A DNA stretch of 64,000 bases from JACVRW01 sp963819115 (GTDB taxonomy: Bacteria > Actinomycetota > Thermoleophilia > Solirubrobacterales > Thermoleophilaceae). Position 1 is the stretch's first letter, and every line of letters begins with the position of its first letter. Made by a program: the position numbers and the translations under genes. Where the stretch lies: NCBI GenBank assembly GCA_963819115.1, contig CAWFUR010000001.1, forward strand, positions 303,520 to 367,519, in the 5' to 3' direction. Shown here piece after piece: positions 25,545 to 33,394 of this stretch. Below the pieces are notes generated by a model that saw only the letters and a list, made by a program, of their open reading frames with translations, ran no database searches and was not told where the DNA came from.

Positions 25545-26471
25545 ATGGAACTCGTAACCGGAGCGACGGGCTATGTGGGGTCCCGGCTGCTGCGCCGCCT
25601 GTCGGCCGACGGGCGGCCGGCCCGTGCCCTGGCCCGCCTGCCCGGGCGCGTGGAGGCGCTGCCGGGCGTCGACACGGTGCGGGGCGACCTCCTCAGTGAG
25701 CACAGCCTCGAGGCCGCGCTCGACGGCTGCCACACCGCGTACTACCTCGTGCACTCGATGGAGGCCGCCGGTGAGAACGGCTCCGCCGGAGACTTCGCGA
25801 GCCGTGACCGGCGCGCCGCGGAGACCTTCGCGACCGCGGCCGCCGCCGCCGGGCTGGAGCGCATCGTCTACCTGGGGGGCATCGCGCCCGCGGGCCGGGA
25901 GTCCCCCCACCTCGGGTCGCGCCTCGAGGTGGAGAACCTCCTCCTGGAGGCGGTGCCCGGCTCCACCGCGCTGCGGGCGTCGATCGTGATCGGTGCCGGC
26001 TCGTCGTCGTTCCGCCTCCTCGTGCGGCTGGTGGAGCGGCTCCGCGTGATGCCCCTGCCCCGGTGGCGAACCAACCGCACCCAGCCCATCGACGAGCGCG
26101 ACGTGATCGAGTACCTGGCGCGCACGCCTTCCGTGGCCGCCGCCGCCGGCCGCTCCCTCGACATCTGCGGTCCCGACCGGGTGACCTTCGCCGAGCTGGT
26201 GGATGAGATCGCGGCCGGCATGGGGGTCGGGCGGATGGCCGTTGGACTGCCCACCACCATGACCCCGCCTGCGAGCGCCGTGGTGGCCGCGCTGACCGGC
26301 CAGCCGCTGGAGCTCGTCCGTCCCCTGATGGAGAGCCTCGAATCGGACGTGCTGCCCCGGGATGCCCGGGAGGCGGCCGACCTGTATGGCATCCGCCCCC
26401 GGTCCTTCGCGCGGGCGGTGGACCACGCGCTGGCCGAGTGGGAAGCGCTCGAGCCGCTGGGGGCCCGATGA
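25545..26471 (+). CDS. NAD(P)-binding Rossmann-fold protein (NmrA/atypical SDR)
   Basis: 308 residues. 'ELVTGATGYVGSRLLRRL' is the dinucleotide-binding start. 'YYLVHSM' (residues about 68-74) and 'RIVYLGGIAP' follow the atypical SDR pattern, and there is no YxxxK catalytic pair of a classical SDR. Family members often act on quinone- or lipid-linked substrates or serve as redox sensors. ATG at 25545 follows AAGGA at 9 bases. Its stop overlaps the next start (ATGA), coupling it to an SRPBCC protein. Confidence 0.85.
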   Translation: MELVTGATGYVGSRLLRRLSADGRPARALARLPGRVEALPGVDTVRGDLLSEHSLEAALDGCHTAYYLVHSMEAAGENGSAGDFASRDRRAAETFATAAAAAGLERIVYLGGIAPAGRESPHLGSRLEVENLLLEAVPGSTALRASIVIGAGSSSFRLLVRLVERLRVMPLPRWRTNRTQPIDERDVIEYLARTPSVAAAAGRSLDICGPDRVTFAELVDEIAAGMGVGRMAVGLPTTMTPPASAVVAALTGQPLELVRPLMESLESDVLPRDAREAADLYGIRPRSFARAVDHALAEWEALEPLGAR

Positions 26472-26902
26472 GGGTCGATCGCACGGTGGAGGTGGCCGCC
26501 CCACCCGAGCGCCTCTACGAAGTGGTGATGGATCCCTCGCGCCTGAAGGACTGGGTCACGATCCACGACCACCTCGTGGGCGAGGCCCCCGAGAAGCTTC
26601 GCAAGGGGTCCAAGCTCACCCAGTGCCTGAAGCTCGCCGGGCGCCCGTTCAAGGTGCGCTGGACCGTGGCGGAGAACGAGCCCTGCGACCGGGTGGTGTG
26701 GGAGGGCCGCGGGCCGGTGGGCTCCCACGCGAAGGTGGTGTACGGCTTCGAGAAGAATGGGGAGGGCACCCGCTTCTCCTACCGGAATGAGTACGACCTT
26801 CCCGGGGGGCCACTCGGTCGGCTGGCTGGCCGCACCGTGGCCCGTGCCACCGCTCGCGAGGTGGACGGTTCCCTGCAAAAGCTCAAGTCGCTTGTCGAGT
26901 AA
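26468..26902 (+). CDS. SRPBCC-family (START-like) ligand-binding protein
   Basis: 144 residues in the polyketide cyclase/Coq10-like SRPBCC fold. The N-terminus 'RTVEVAAPPERLYEVVMDPSRL' and 'ENEPCDRVVWEGRG', followed by 'YGFEKNGEGTRFSYRNEYDLPGG', are typical of the fold's strands, with a C-terminal helix. It probably binds a hydrophobic small molecule. ATG at 26468 overlaps the stop of the Rossmann protein, which suggests the two act on the same lipid-like compound (inference). Confidence 0.8.
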   Translation: MRVDRTVEVAAPPERLYEVVMDPSRLKDWVTIHDHLVGEAPEKLRKGSKLTQCLKLAGRPFKVRWTVAENEPCDRVVWEGRGPVGSHAKVVYGFEKNGEGTRFSYRNEYDLPGGPLGRLAGRTVARATAREVDGSLQKLKSLVE

Positions 26903-26920
26903 CTGGCAGTCCGCTAGGTT
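26892..26920 (+). promoter_or_regulatory. Putative promoter of the 26929 gene
   Basis: TTGTCG (26892-26897), a 17-base spacer and TAGGTT (26915-26920) end 8 bases before the ATG at 26929. Spacing is ideal and implies a leaderless mRNA; the -35 lies within the end of the SRPBCC gene. Confidence 0.45.
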
Positions 26921-26928
26921 TTCCGTTA

Positions 26929-27303
26929 ATGGCAGACTTCCTTGATGAGAAGCGCAGTGAGATCGATGCCCGGCTTCGCGAGCTGAAGCCGCTCGTCGAG
27001 GAGTACAACCGCCTGGAGAAGGCCGCCGCCGCCCTCGCGGGCGTCGGCGCCAACGGCGGCTCCCCCACCCGGCGTCGCCGCCGGGGCTCCGGGCGAGGAT
27101 CGGGGTCCGGTCGCGGCCGCCCCAGAGGCAGCGGCGCCCGCTCGAAGCAGGCCCTGGAGCTGGTGCGGGCCCGGCCCGGCATCACGATCACCGAACTGGC
27201 GGACACCATGGGCATCAAGGCGAATTACCTCTATCGGGTGATGCCTTCGCTCGCCGCCGAGGGCAAGGTCACCAAGCGCGGCAAGGGCTGGCATCCGGGC
27301 TGA
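26929..27303 (+). CDS. Winged-helix DNA-binding protein with a basic linker
   Basis: 124 residues. The N-terminal 35 residues are a short coiled helix ('EKRSEIDARLRELKPLVEEYNRLEK' character). A Gly/Arg-rich basic linker (about 47-72) follows. The C-terminal 50 residues are a winged helix: 'ALELVRARPGITITELADTMG' then 'IKANYLYRVMPSLAAEGKV'. It resembles a small nucleoid-associated or regulatory protein; no target is known. Confidence 0.75.
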   Translation: MADFLDEKRSEIDARLRELKPLVEEYNRLEKAAAALAGVGANGGSPTRRRRRGSGRGSGSGRGRPRGSGARSKQALELVRARPGITITELADTMGIKANYLYRVMPSLAAEGKVTKRGKGWHPG

Positions 27304-27395
27304 GACCCGGTTGCCCGTAACCCGCACCCTCCGTCTTAACCTTAATTAGTTAACCCCGTCTGACCAATCGCGTAGTTTCAGGTGGGGGGTCACTT

Positions 27396-27425
27396 TGGGG
27401 ATGGTCGGTTAAATGACCATCCCCA
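27396..27425. terminator. Hairpin between convergent genes, probable bidirectional terminator
   Basis: An 11-bp perfect stem (TGGGGATGGTC/GACCATCCCCA) with an 8-base A/T-rich loop lies between the stops at 27303 (+) and 27441 (-). There is no good U-tract on either strand. The flanking 27336-27355 stretch is unusually A/T-rich for this DNA. Confidence 0.5.
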
Positions 27426-27440
27426 GTTGGCGGATGCGGC

Positions 27441-28433
27441 TCAGACCAGCCCGAGCTCACGCACCGCGTCGCGCTCCTCGATGAGCTCGTCCACGGTGGC
27501 CCGCACGCGCGCCTGTGAGAACTCGTTGAGATCGAGTCCCTGCACGACCTCGTAGGCGCCGCCCGAGCAGGTGACGGGGAAGGACGAGATGATCCCCTCC
27601 TCCACTCCGTACGAGCCGTCGGAGGGAATCGCCATGGACACCCAGTCGCCCTCGGCGGTCCCCAGGGTCCAGTCGTGCACGTGGTCGATGGCCGCGTTGG
27701 CGGCGGACGCCGCGCTGGACGCCCCGCGAGCCTCGATGATCGCCGCGCCGCGCTTCTGGACCGTCGGGATGAAGTCGGTCTCGAGCCAGTTCTGGTCGTT
27801 CACGGTCTCGGCCGCGTTCTCGCCTCCGACCTTCGCGTGGAAGATGTCGGGGTACTGGGTGGCCGAGTGGTTGCCCCAGATGGTCATGTTCGAGATGTCG
27901 GCCACCGCCGCTCCCGCCTTGCGCGCCAGCTGCGCGATCGCCCGGTTGTGATCCAGGCGGGTCATCGCGGTGAAGCGCTCGGCCGGCACATCGGGGGCGT
28001 TGGACTGGGCGATCAGGGCATTCGTGTTCGCCGGGTTGCCCACCACGAGGATCCGTACCGAGTCGTCCGCGTGAGCGTTGATGGCCTCGCCCTGGGGCTT
28101 GAAGATCCCGCCGTTGGCCTCGAGCAGGTCGCCTCGCTCCATCCCCTTCGAGCGTGGGCGCGCGCCCACGAGGAGGCCCACCTGGGCGCCGTCGAACGCC
28201 TGGTTGGGGTCGTCGAACATCTCGATCCCGGCAAGCAGCGGAAAGGCGCAGTCGTCGAGCTCCATGGCCACGCCGTTCACGGCGTCCATGGCCTGCGGGA
28301 TTTCGAGCAGCCGGAGCTGCACCGGGGTGTCCGGGCCGAGCATCTGCCCGCTCGCGATGCGGAACAGCAGGCTGTATCCGATCGCGCCGGCGGCGCCGGT
28401 AACGGTCACCTTCACTGGACTGGAAGCGTTCAC
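27441..28433 (-). CDS. mdh: Malate dehydrogenase
   Basis: 330 residues, oxidises malate to oxaloacetate with NAD. 'VTVTGAAGAIGYSLLFRIASGQMLG' is the nucleotide site of the MDH group with an extended N-terminus. 'MTRLDHNRA' holds a substrate Arg and the catalytic Asp, and 'NHSATQYPD' holds the catalytic His. 'GVEEGIISSFPV' lies near the C-terminus. Its start overlaps the icd stop (ATGA), giving an icd-mdh TCA-cycle operon. Confidence 0.96.
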   Translation of the reverse strand: MNASSPVKVTVTGAAGAIGYSLLFRIASGQMLGPDTPVQLRLLEIPQAMDAVNGVAMELDDCAFPLLAGIEMFDDPNQAFDGAQVGLLVGARPRSKGMERGDLLEANGGIFKPQGEAINAHADDSVRILVVGNPANTNALIAQSNAPDVPAERFTAMTRLDHNRAIAQLARKAGAAVADISNMTIWGNHSATQYPDIFHAKVGGENAAETVNDQNWLETDFIPTVQKRGAAIIEARGASSAASAANAAIDHVHDWTLGTAEGDWVSMAIPSDGSYGVEEGIISSFPVTCSGGAYEVVQGLDLNEFSQARVRATVDELIEERDAVRELGLV

Positions 28434-29509
28434 TGCATCTCCTCTATGACTGCGTCTGCGAATTCACTGGTACCCACCGCGGTGGGGTCGTCGCGCGAGG
28501 CCTTCAGGTCGTAGGTCACCTTCTCGCCTTTGCGGATCACCTCGGCCACGGCCCGCTCCATGCGGTCCGCCGCCTCCGTCTCGTTCACGTGGCGCAGGAG
28601 CAGCACGCCCGATAGCAGTAGGGCGGTGGGATTGACCCTGTTCTGGCCCTTGTACTTCGGAGCCGACCCGTGGGTGGCCTCGAAGATGGCGCCGGTCGTG
28701 CCGATGTTCGCGCCGGGCGCCAGGCCCAGCCCGCCGATCATGCCGGCCGCGAGGTCGGACACGATGTCCCCGTAGAGATTCGGCAGCACCACCACGTCGT
28801 ACTCCTCCGGCCGTGAGACGAGCTGGTTGCACAGGTTGTCGATGATCCTGTCCTCGAACTCGATGTCCGGGTGGCGCTCCGCCACCTGGCGCGCGACCTC
28901 GAGGAACAGGCCGTCGGAGAACTTCATGATGTTCGCCTTGTGCGCGGCGGTGACCTTGCCGCGGCCGTTCTCCTCCGCATACCTGAAGGCGGACTCCACG
29001 ATCCGGTCCGAGCCGAAGACGGAGATCGGCTTGATCGAGATGCCGGAGTCTTCCCGCGTGGGTGAGTCGAGCTCGTCGGCGAGGAAGCGCTGGAGGCGCT
29101 TCACCTCGTCGGACCCGCGCTCGAACTCGATGCCGGCGTAGAGGTCCTCGGTGTTCTCGCGGACGATCACGATGTCGGTCTCGGGGAAGCGCGTCCGGAC
29201 CCCCTCATAGGACTTGCAGGGCCGGATGCACGCGAACAGGTCGAATTCCTTGCGCAGGGCCACGTTGATCGACCGGAACCCCGATCCCACCGGAGTGGTG
29301 GTCGGTCCCTTGATGGCCAGGCCGGTGTCGCGAATCGAGTCCAGGGTGCGATCCGGCAGCGGATTGCCCTCGGACTCGTAGACGTCGACACCGGCGTCCT
29401 GGAAGTCCCACTCGAACTCGGTCCCGGTGGCCTCGAGCACTCGCCTGGTGGCATCGGCGATCTCGGGGCCGGTGCCGTCACCCGGGATGAAGGTCACACG
29501 GTGAGCCAA
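28430..29509 (-). CDS. icd: Isocitrate dehydrogenase, NAD-type (isocitrate/isopropylmalate family)
   Basis: 359 residues. 'VTFIPGDGTGPEIADATRRVL' starts the family fold; 'IRPCKSYEGVRTRF' and 'VIVRENTEDLYAGIE' bind isocitrate. 'AAHKANIMKFSDGLFLE', 'DNLCNQLV' and 'LYGDIVSDLAAGMIGGLG' follow, and 'EATHGSAPKYKGQNRVNP' is the cofactor site. The short length and lack of the NADP-type insert point to the NAD- or homoisocitrate/tartrate-like branch; pairing with mdh favours isocitrate dehydrogenase. The start is TTG, supported by GAGGAGAC 6 bases upstream. Confidence 0.88.
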   Translation of the reverse strand: MAHRVTFIPGDGTGPEIADATRRVLEATGTEFEWDFQDAGVDVYESEGNPLPDRTLDSIRDTGLAIKGPTTTPVGSGFRSINVALRKEFDLFACIRPCKSYEGVRTRFPETDIVIVRENTEDLYAGIEFERGSDEVKRLQRFLADELDSPTREDSGISIKPISVFGSDRIVESAFRYAEENGRGKVTAAHKANIMKFSDGLFLEVARQVAERHPDIEFEDRIIDNLCNQLVSRPEEYDVVVLPNLYGDIVSDLAAGMIGGLGLAPGANIGTTGAIFEATHGSAPKYKGQNRVNPTALLLSGVLLLRHVNETEAADRMERAVAEVIRKGEKVTYDLKASRDDPTAVGTSEFADAVIEEMQ

Positions 29510-29558
29510 CTGTCTCCTCTCGGTTCCATGAGCCGAGCATTATGAGCAGGCCCGGAAA

Positions 29559-31115
29559 TCAGGCGACGCTCTGCTCGACCTCGGCAGGCGGCGCCGGCTG
29601 GGGCGGGCCCTGCGCAACGAGGTCGCTGGAGCGGACGAGCACAAGGGCGGCCACCGCCCCTGTGAAGGCCACGAGCGCGGCGATGATGAAGAGGTCGTTG
29701 ATGCCGTCGATGAAGGCCCGCTCGGCTGCCCCGGCCACCACGTCGCGAGCACCCGCGGGCGCGCTCTGGATGGCCTGCCGGGCGCCGCCGGACACCACAG
29801 CCTGGCCGAGATGGTCCACCGCGCCGGACTTCACGGACGTGCCGGCCAGGGCCGTGTGGAGCCCGTCCGTGACGCGCGTCTGGAAGATCGCCCCGAGGCC
29901 CGCGATGCCGGTGGCTATGCCCACCTGGCGGAAGGTGTTGTTGATGCCGGCGGCGGTGCCGCTGAGGCGCTGCTCCACCACGCTCACCGCTGTGAAGCTG
30001 AGCGGTGCGTTCACGAAGCCCACGCCCGTGCCGGCGATGAGGAACCCGGCCAGGAGCGCGGTCCACTTCGAGGAGGGAGAGAGGCCCCCCATGAGGAGCA
30101 GGCCGGATCCGACCGCTGCGAGGCCTCCGGCCAGGAGAAGGCGTATCGGCACCCTGCTGATGAGACGGCCGGCCAGCGGAGCGGCGAAGAACGACACCAC
30201 CGACACCGGCAGGAAGCGCAGGCCGGCCTGGAGCGGCGAGTAATCCAGCACGTTCTGCATGTAGAGCGTCAGGTAGAGGAACATCGAGAACATCGAGGCC
30301 GAGATCGAGAAGGCCACGATCTGGGCACCGGTGAACGTCCGGTTGCGGAACAGGGAGAGGTCGAGCATCGGATCCCTGCCGTGGCGCTCGGCCACCACGA
30401 ACGCGATGATCAGGATCAGGGCGGCCAGGAGCAGGCCGATGATCGTGGCACTGCCCCAGCCCTCGTCGTTGCCGCGGATGAGCGCCAGCACCAGGCAGAA
30501 GAGCGCCCCGCTGAAGGTCACCACGCCGGCCCAGTCCACCCGCGTCGTGGACTCCGGGCGGAACTCGTGGAGGCGCATCGACGCGGTGATGGCGGTGAGT
30601 GCCCCGATGGGCACGTTCACGAAGAAGATCCACTCCCACCCCAGGCTCTCGGTGAGCGCCCCGCCCACGAGCGGGCCCACGGCCACGGCGGCGCCGATGG
30701 TGGCGCCCCAGATACCGAAGGCCGTGCCGCGCTCCCGGCCCTCGAACTCCTGGGCCAGCAGGGCGGGTGCGCAGGCGAACATCACGGCGCCGCCCACTCC
30801 CTGGAAGCCGCGGGCGAGGTTGAGCGGCGTGGGAGAGCCGGCCAGGCCGCAGAGCAGCGAGGCGACGGTGAAGAGGACGAGGCCGATGATGAAGACGCGC
30901 TTGCGGCCGAAGAGGTCGGCCAGCGACCCGGCGGTGAGGAGCACCGACGCGAGCATCAGCGAGTAGGCGTCCACCACCCACTGGAGGTCGGTGAAACTGG
31001 CGTGCAACTCGCGCTGGATGTCCGGCAGCGCGACGTTCACCACCGTGATGTCCAGCAGCAGCATGAACGTGCCCAGGCAGACCGTGAGGAGTGTCCAGCG
31101 CTTGGTCGAGTTCAT
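29559..31115 (-). CDS. MFS drug exporter of the DHA2 (14-TM, EmrB/QacA) family
   Basis: 518 residues from the ATG at 31115. 'LGTFMLLLDITVVNVALPDIQ' is motif D1 of DHA2 pumps, 'GSLADLFGRKRVF' is MFS motif A, and 'RGFQGVGGAVMFACAPALLA' is motif B/C-like. About 14 hydrophobic helices can be counted. It exports drugs or metabolites with proton exchange across the inner membrane. It diverges from the M50 protease gene with only 29 bases between starts; TACTCT lies 8 bases before its ATG. Confidence 0.9.
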   Translation of the reverse strand: MNSTKRWTLLTVCLGTFMLLLDITVVNVALPDIQRELHASFTDLQWVVDAYSLMLASVLLTAGSLADLFGRKRVFIIGLVLFTVASLLCGLAGSPTPLNLARGFQGVGGAVMFACAPALLAQEFEGRERGTAFGIWGATIGAAVAVGPLVGGALTESLGWEWIFFVNVPIGALTAITASMRLHEFRPESTTRVDWAGVVTFSGALFCLVLALIRGNDEGWGSATIIGLLLAALILIIAFVVAERHGRDPMLDLSLFRNRTFTGAQIVAFSISASMFSMFLYLTLYMQNVLDYSPLQAGLRFLPVSVVSFFAAPLAGRLISRVPIRLLLAGGLAAVGSGLLLMGGLSPSSKWTALLAGFLIAGTGVGFVNAPLSFTAVSVVEQRLSGTAAGINNTFRQVGIATGIAGLGAIFQTRVTDGLHTALAGTSVKSGAVDHLGQAVVSGGARQAIQSAPAGARDVVAGAAERAFIDGINDLFIIAALVAFTGAVAALVLVRSSDLVAQGPPQPAPPAEVEQSVA

Positions 31116-31144
31116 GGCCGGTGAGAGTACGCACGTCTCGGTGC

Positions 31145-32326
31145 GTGACACCTGCCACCATCTCCCACGCGGTGTTCGGAGGCGGATCGATCCAGCTGGC
31201 GCGGGTGTTCGGCATTCGTGTCGGCGTGGACGTGAGCTGGTTCTTCGTCCTCTTCCTGATCATCTGGCAGCTCTCCGGTTACTACGGGGATCTCTTCCCG
31301 GGCCAGGACGGCAAGGCGTTCGCCCTGGCCGTGGCCAGCGCGCTGCTCTTCTTCCTCTCGATCCTGCTGCACGAGTTCGGGCACGCGTTCGTGGCCGTGC
31401 GCAACGGGATCGGGATCTCCGGCATCGACCTGTGGATGTTCGGCGGCGTGGCCAAGATGGAGCGGGACACGGACTCCGCGGGGGTGGAGTTCCGGGTGGC
31501 GATCGCGGGCCCGCTGGTGACGTTGGCGATCGCGCTCGTGTGCTTCGGATTGGGCTCCGCGCTCTCCGGGGCGGACACCACCATCGCCGGGTCGCGGTTC
31601 GAGACCCGTGGCATGAGCGGGGCCACCGCGGTCCTCGGCTACCTGCTCTCGATCAACGTGCTGGTGCTCCTCTTCAACCTGATTCCGGGCTTCCCGCTGG
31701 ACGGCGGCCGGATCGCCCGGGCCATCGCCTGGTGGAAGACAGGCGACCGCAACCGGGCCACGCGCTTCGCGGCCCGGCTGGGACGCGGGATCGCCTTCTT
31801 GATGATCGGCCTGGGCGTGCTCCTCTTCCTGCGCAGCGACGCCATCACAGGGCTGTGGCTGGGATTCATCGGCCTGTTCCTCTCCCAGGCGGCGCGGTCG
31901 GCCGAGGTGCAGGCGGCGTTTGCCGGGCGGATCGAGGGGCTGGTGGTGGCGGACGTGATGGACGCGGAGCCGGTGGCGATCCCCGAGACGCTCACGCTCG
32001 AACGCGCGGAGGATGAGTTCTTCCTGCGCTACGGCTGGCCATGGTTCCCGGTGGTGGACGCGACGGGACGGCTGGTGGGCGTGGTGTCGAAGGAGGCCGT
32101 GGACAGCGTGGCCGCGCAGGTGCGCGGCTCGCGGCCCGTGGCCTCGGTCATGGCCCGCGACGACGGCGAGAGCGGCCTGCGCGTGGGGACCGACGAGTCC
32201 CTGGAGGCCCTCCTGGGCCGTGAGGGCCTGGGCCGCCTGGGCGCGATCATGGCCGTGGACGGCGACGGTGTGCTGCGCGGCATCGTCACCGTGGACCGCG
32301 TGCGGCGGGCCTTGCGGCCGGCGTAG
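31145..32326 (+). CDS. M50 (site-2-type) membrane protease with CBS domains
   Basis: About 393 residues from GTG 31145. The N-terminal two thirds are hydrophobic with the metalloprotease motif 'ILLHEFGHAFVAV' (HExxH) and the partner 'NLIPGFPLDGGRIARAI' (NPxPxxDGG-like LDG). Two CBS-like repeats make the C-terminal third ('VADVMDAEPVAIPETLTL' and 'RVGTDESLEALL'). This is the SpoIVFB-like group 3 S2P layout, in which CBS domains sense adenine nucleotides. It may cleave a membrane-bound anti-sigma factor; no such partner is nearby. Confidence 0.9.
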   Translation: MTPATISHAVFGGGSIQLARVFGIRVGVDVSWFFVLFLIIWQLSGYYGDLFPGQDGKAFALAVASALLFFLSILLHEFGHAFVAVRNGIGISGIDLWMFGGVAKMERDTDSAGVEFRVAIAGPLVTLAIALVCFGLGSALSGADTTIAGSRFETRGMSGATAVLGYLLSINVLVLLFNLIPGFPLDGGRIARAIAWWKTGDRNRATRFAARLGRGIAFLMIGLGVLLFLRSDAITGLWLGFIGLFLSQAARSAEVQAAFAGRIEGLVVADVMDAEPVAIPETLTLERAEDEFFLRYGWPWFPVVDATGRLVGVVSKEAVDSVAAQVRGSRPVASVMARDDGESGLRVGTDESLEALLGREGLGRLGAIMAVDGDGVLRGIVTVDRVRRALRPA

Positions 32327-32400
32327 GAGGCCGGAAGGGCGTCGCCACGCTGGGGGTCTGGCGGATTCTGCATGACATGCATGCATCAGGAACCAAGCCC

Positions 32401-33291
32401 CTACCGAGAGAGAAGGCGAAGGACCGTTTCGGCCACCCATCCGGAGTCGCTCTCGAGCTGGCTCCAGGTGAACCGAACCACGCGGTAGCCCGCGAGCAGC
32501 AGGTCCGAGTCCCTCCTGCGATCGCGATGGAACGCGGAGCGTGTGCCGTGGGCCGCGTAGCCATCGATCTCCGCGACCAGCCTGTGGGTGCGCCAGAGAA
32601 AGTCGACCTCGTGGCCCTCGAGCCGAGCATTCACCTCCGGCGCAGGCAGCCGGAAGCGACCGCATAGGGCGAGGAACACCTCCTCGGCCTCCGAACGGGT
32701 CATCGTGCTCCCCGCCCGATGGGCCCGGAGCACATCGGCGATCACGCCGCTCCCCCGGCGTCCGGGCATCGGGCGGGGGCCGACAAAGTCGAGACGGCGA
32801 AACTCGGCCAGGTCGATGGCCCGCTCGACCCCTCGTCGCGGCACTACATCTGCCAGATCGGTGAGGGTTCGGCCCGGGGTGGTCACCGGGATCCCGTTGA
32901 GCGCCGTTCGATCTGCATCCGCCAGAACGTTCCGGTGCGCCCGGATCCCGGCGCGGGTCCGCCCATTCCCGCCGGGCGCTGTGATCTCCACGAACGAGGT
33001 CGCCTCGCCGATTCCCCAGATCTCGGCCGCCGTGCGATGGCTCGCGGCGGCGCCCTTCCCGCCAGCGAGAACGGCCGCCAGAATGGTGCCGTTCCGGGTG
33101 AGGCCCCGGTGACCCACGGCGAACACTCCGGAGTGCATTCGGTGCAGCCGTCCCACCCGGATCCGCTCCGCAATCGCGCCTCGGCCCATACCGGCGGCCT
33201 GTAATTGCCGCCTCGTCACCACCCCGTGCTGGCTCTCTGCCAGCCGCGCCAAGGCTAGATCCAATGGGGGTTTGGCTCCTAATGCACGCAT
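32401..33291 (-). CDS. AbiEi-like antitoxin N-domain protein with C-terminal DUF559 (Vsr-like) nuclease fold
   Basis: About 296 residues. The N-terminal winged helix 'LARLAESQHGVVTRRQLQAAGMGRGAIAERI' is the AbiEi-type domain. The middle has 'HRTAAEIWGI' and 'TTPGRTLTDLADVV'. The C-terminus 'EVDFLWRTHRLVAEIDGYAAHG' with 'RDRRRDSDLLLAGYRVVRFTWSQL' is the PD-(D/E)xK/Vsr-like DUF559 fold, with the E-x-D and Gln-equivalent positions visible. The fusion is common in Solirubrobacterales-type genomes. No AbiEii nucleotidyltransferase toxin is adjacent. Alternative starts lie at TTG 33264 and further upstream. Confidence 0.8.
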   Translation of the reverse strand: MRALGAKPPLDLALARLAESQHGVVTRRQLQAAGMGRGAIAERIRVGRLHRMHSGVFAVGHRGLTRNGTILAAVLAGGKGAAASHRTAAEIWGIGEATSFVEITAPGGNGRTRAGIRAHRNVLADADRTALNGIPVTTPGRTLTDLADVVPRRGVERAIDLAEFRRLDFVGPRPMPGRRGSGVIADVLRAHRAGSTMTRSEAEEVFLALCGRFRLPAPEVNARLEGHEVDFLWRTHRLVAEIDGYAAHGTRSAFHRDRRRDSDLLLAGYRVVRFTWSQLESDSGWVAETVLRLLSR

Positions 33292-33394
33292 GCCATGCAA
33301 AAGGCGCCAAGCCCCCCGGCTCACCCCCGCCGCGTGGCCGGGGCGCCACCCGCGTCCGTACGTTCCATAGAATCGCTCGCCGCACCCCTCGCAG

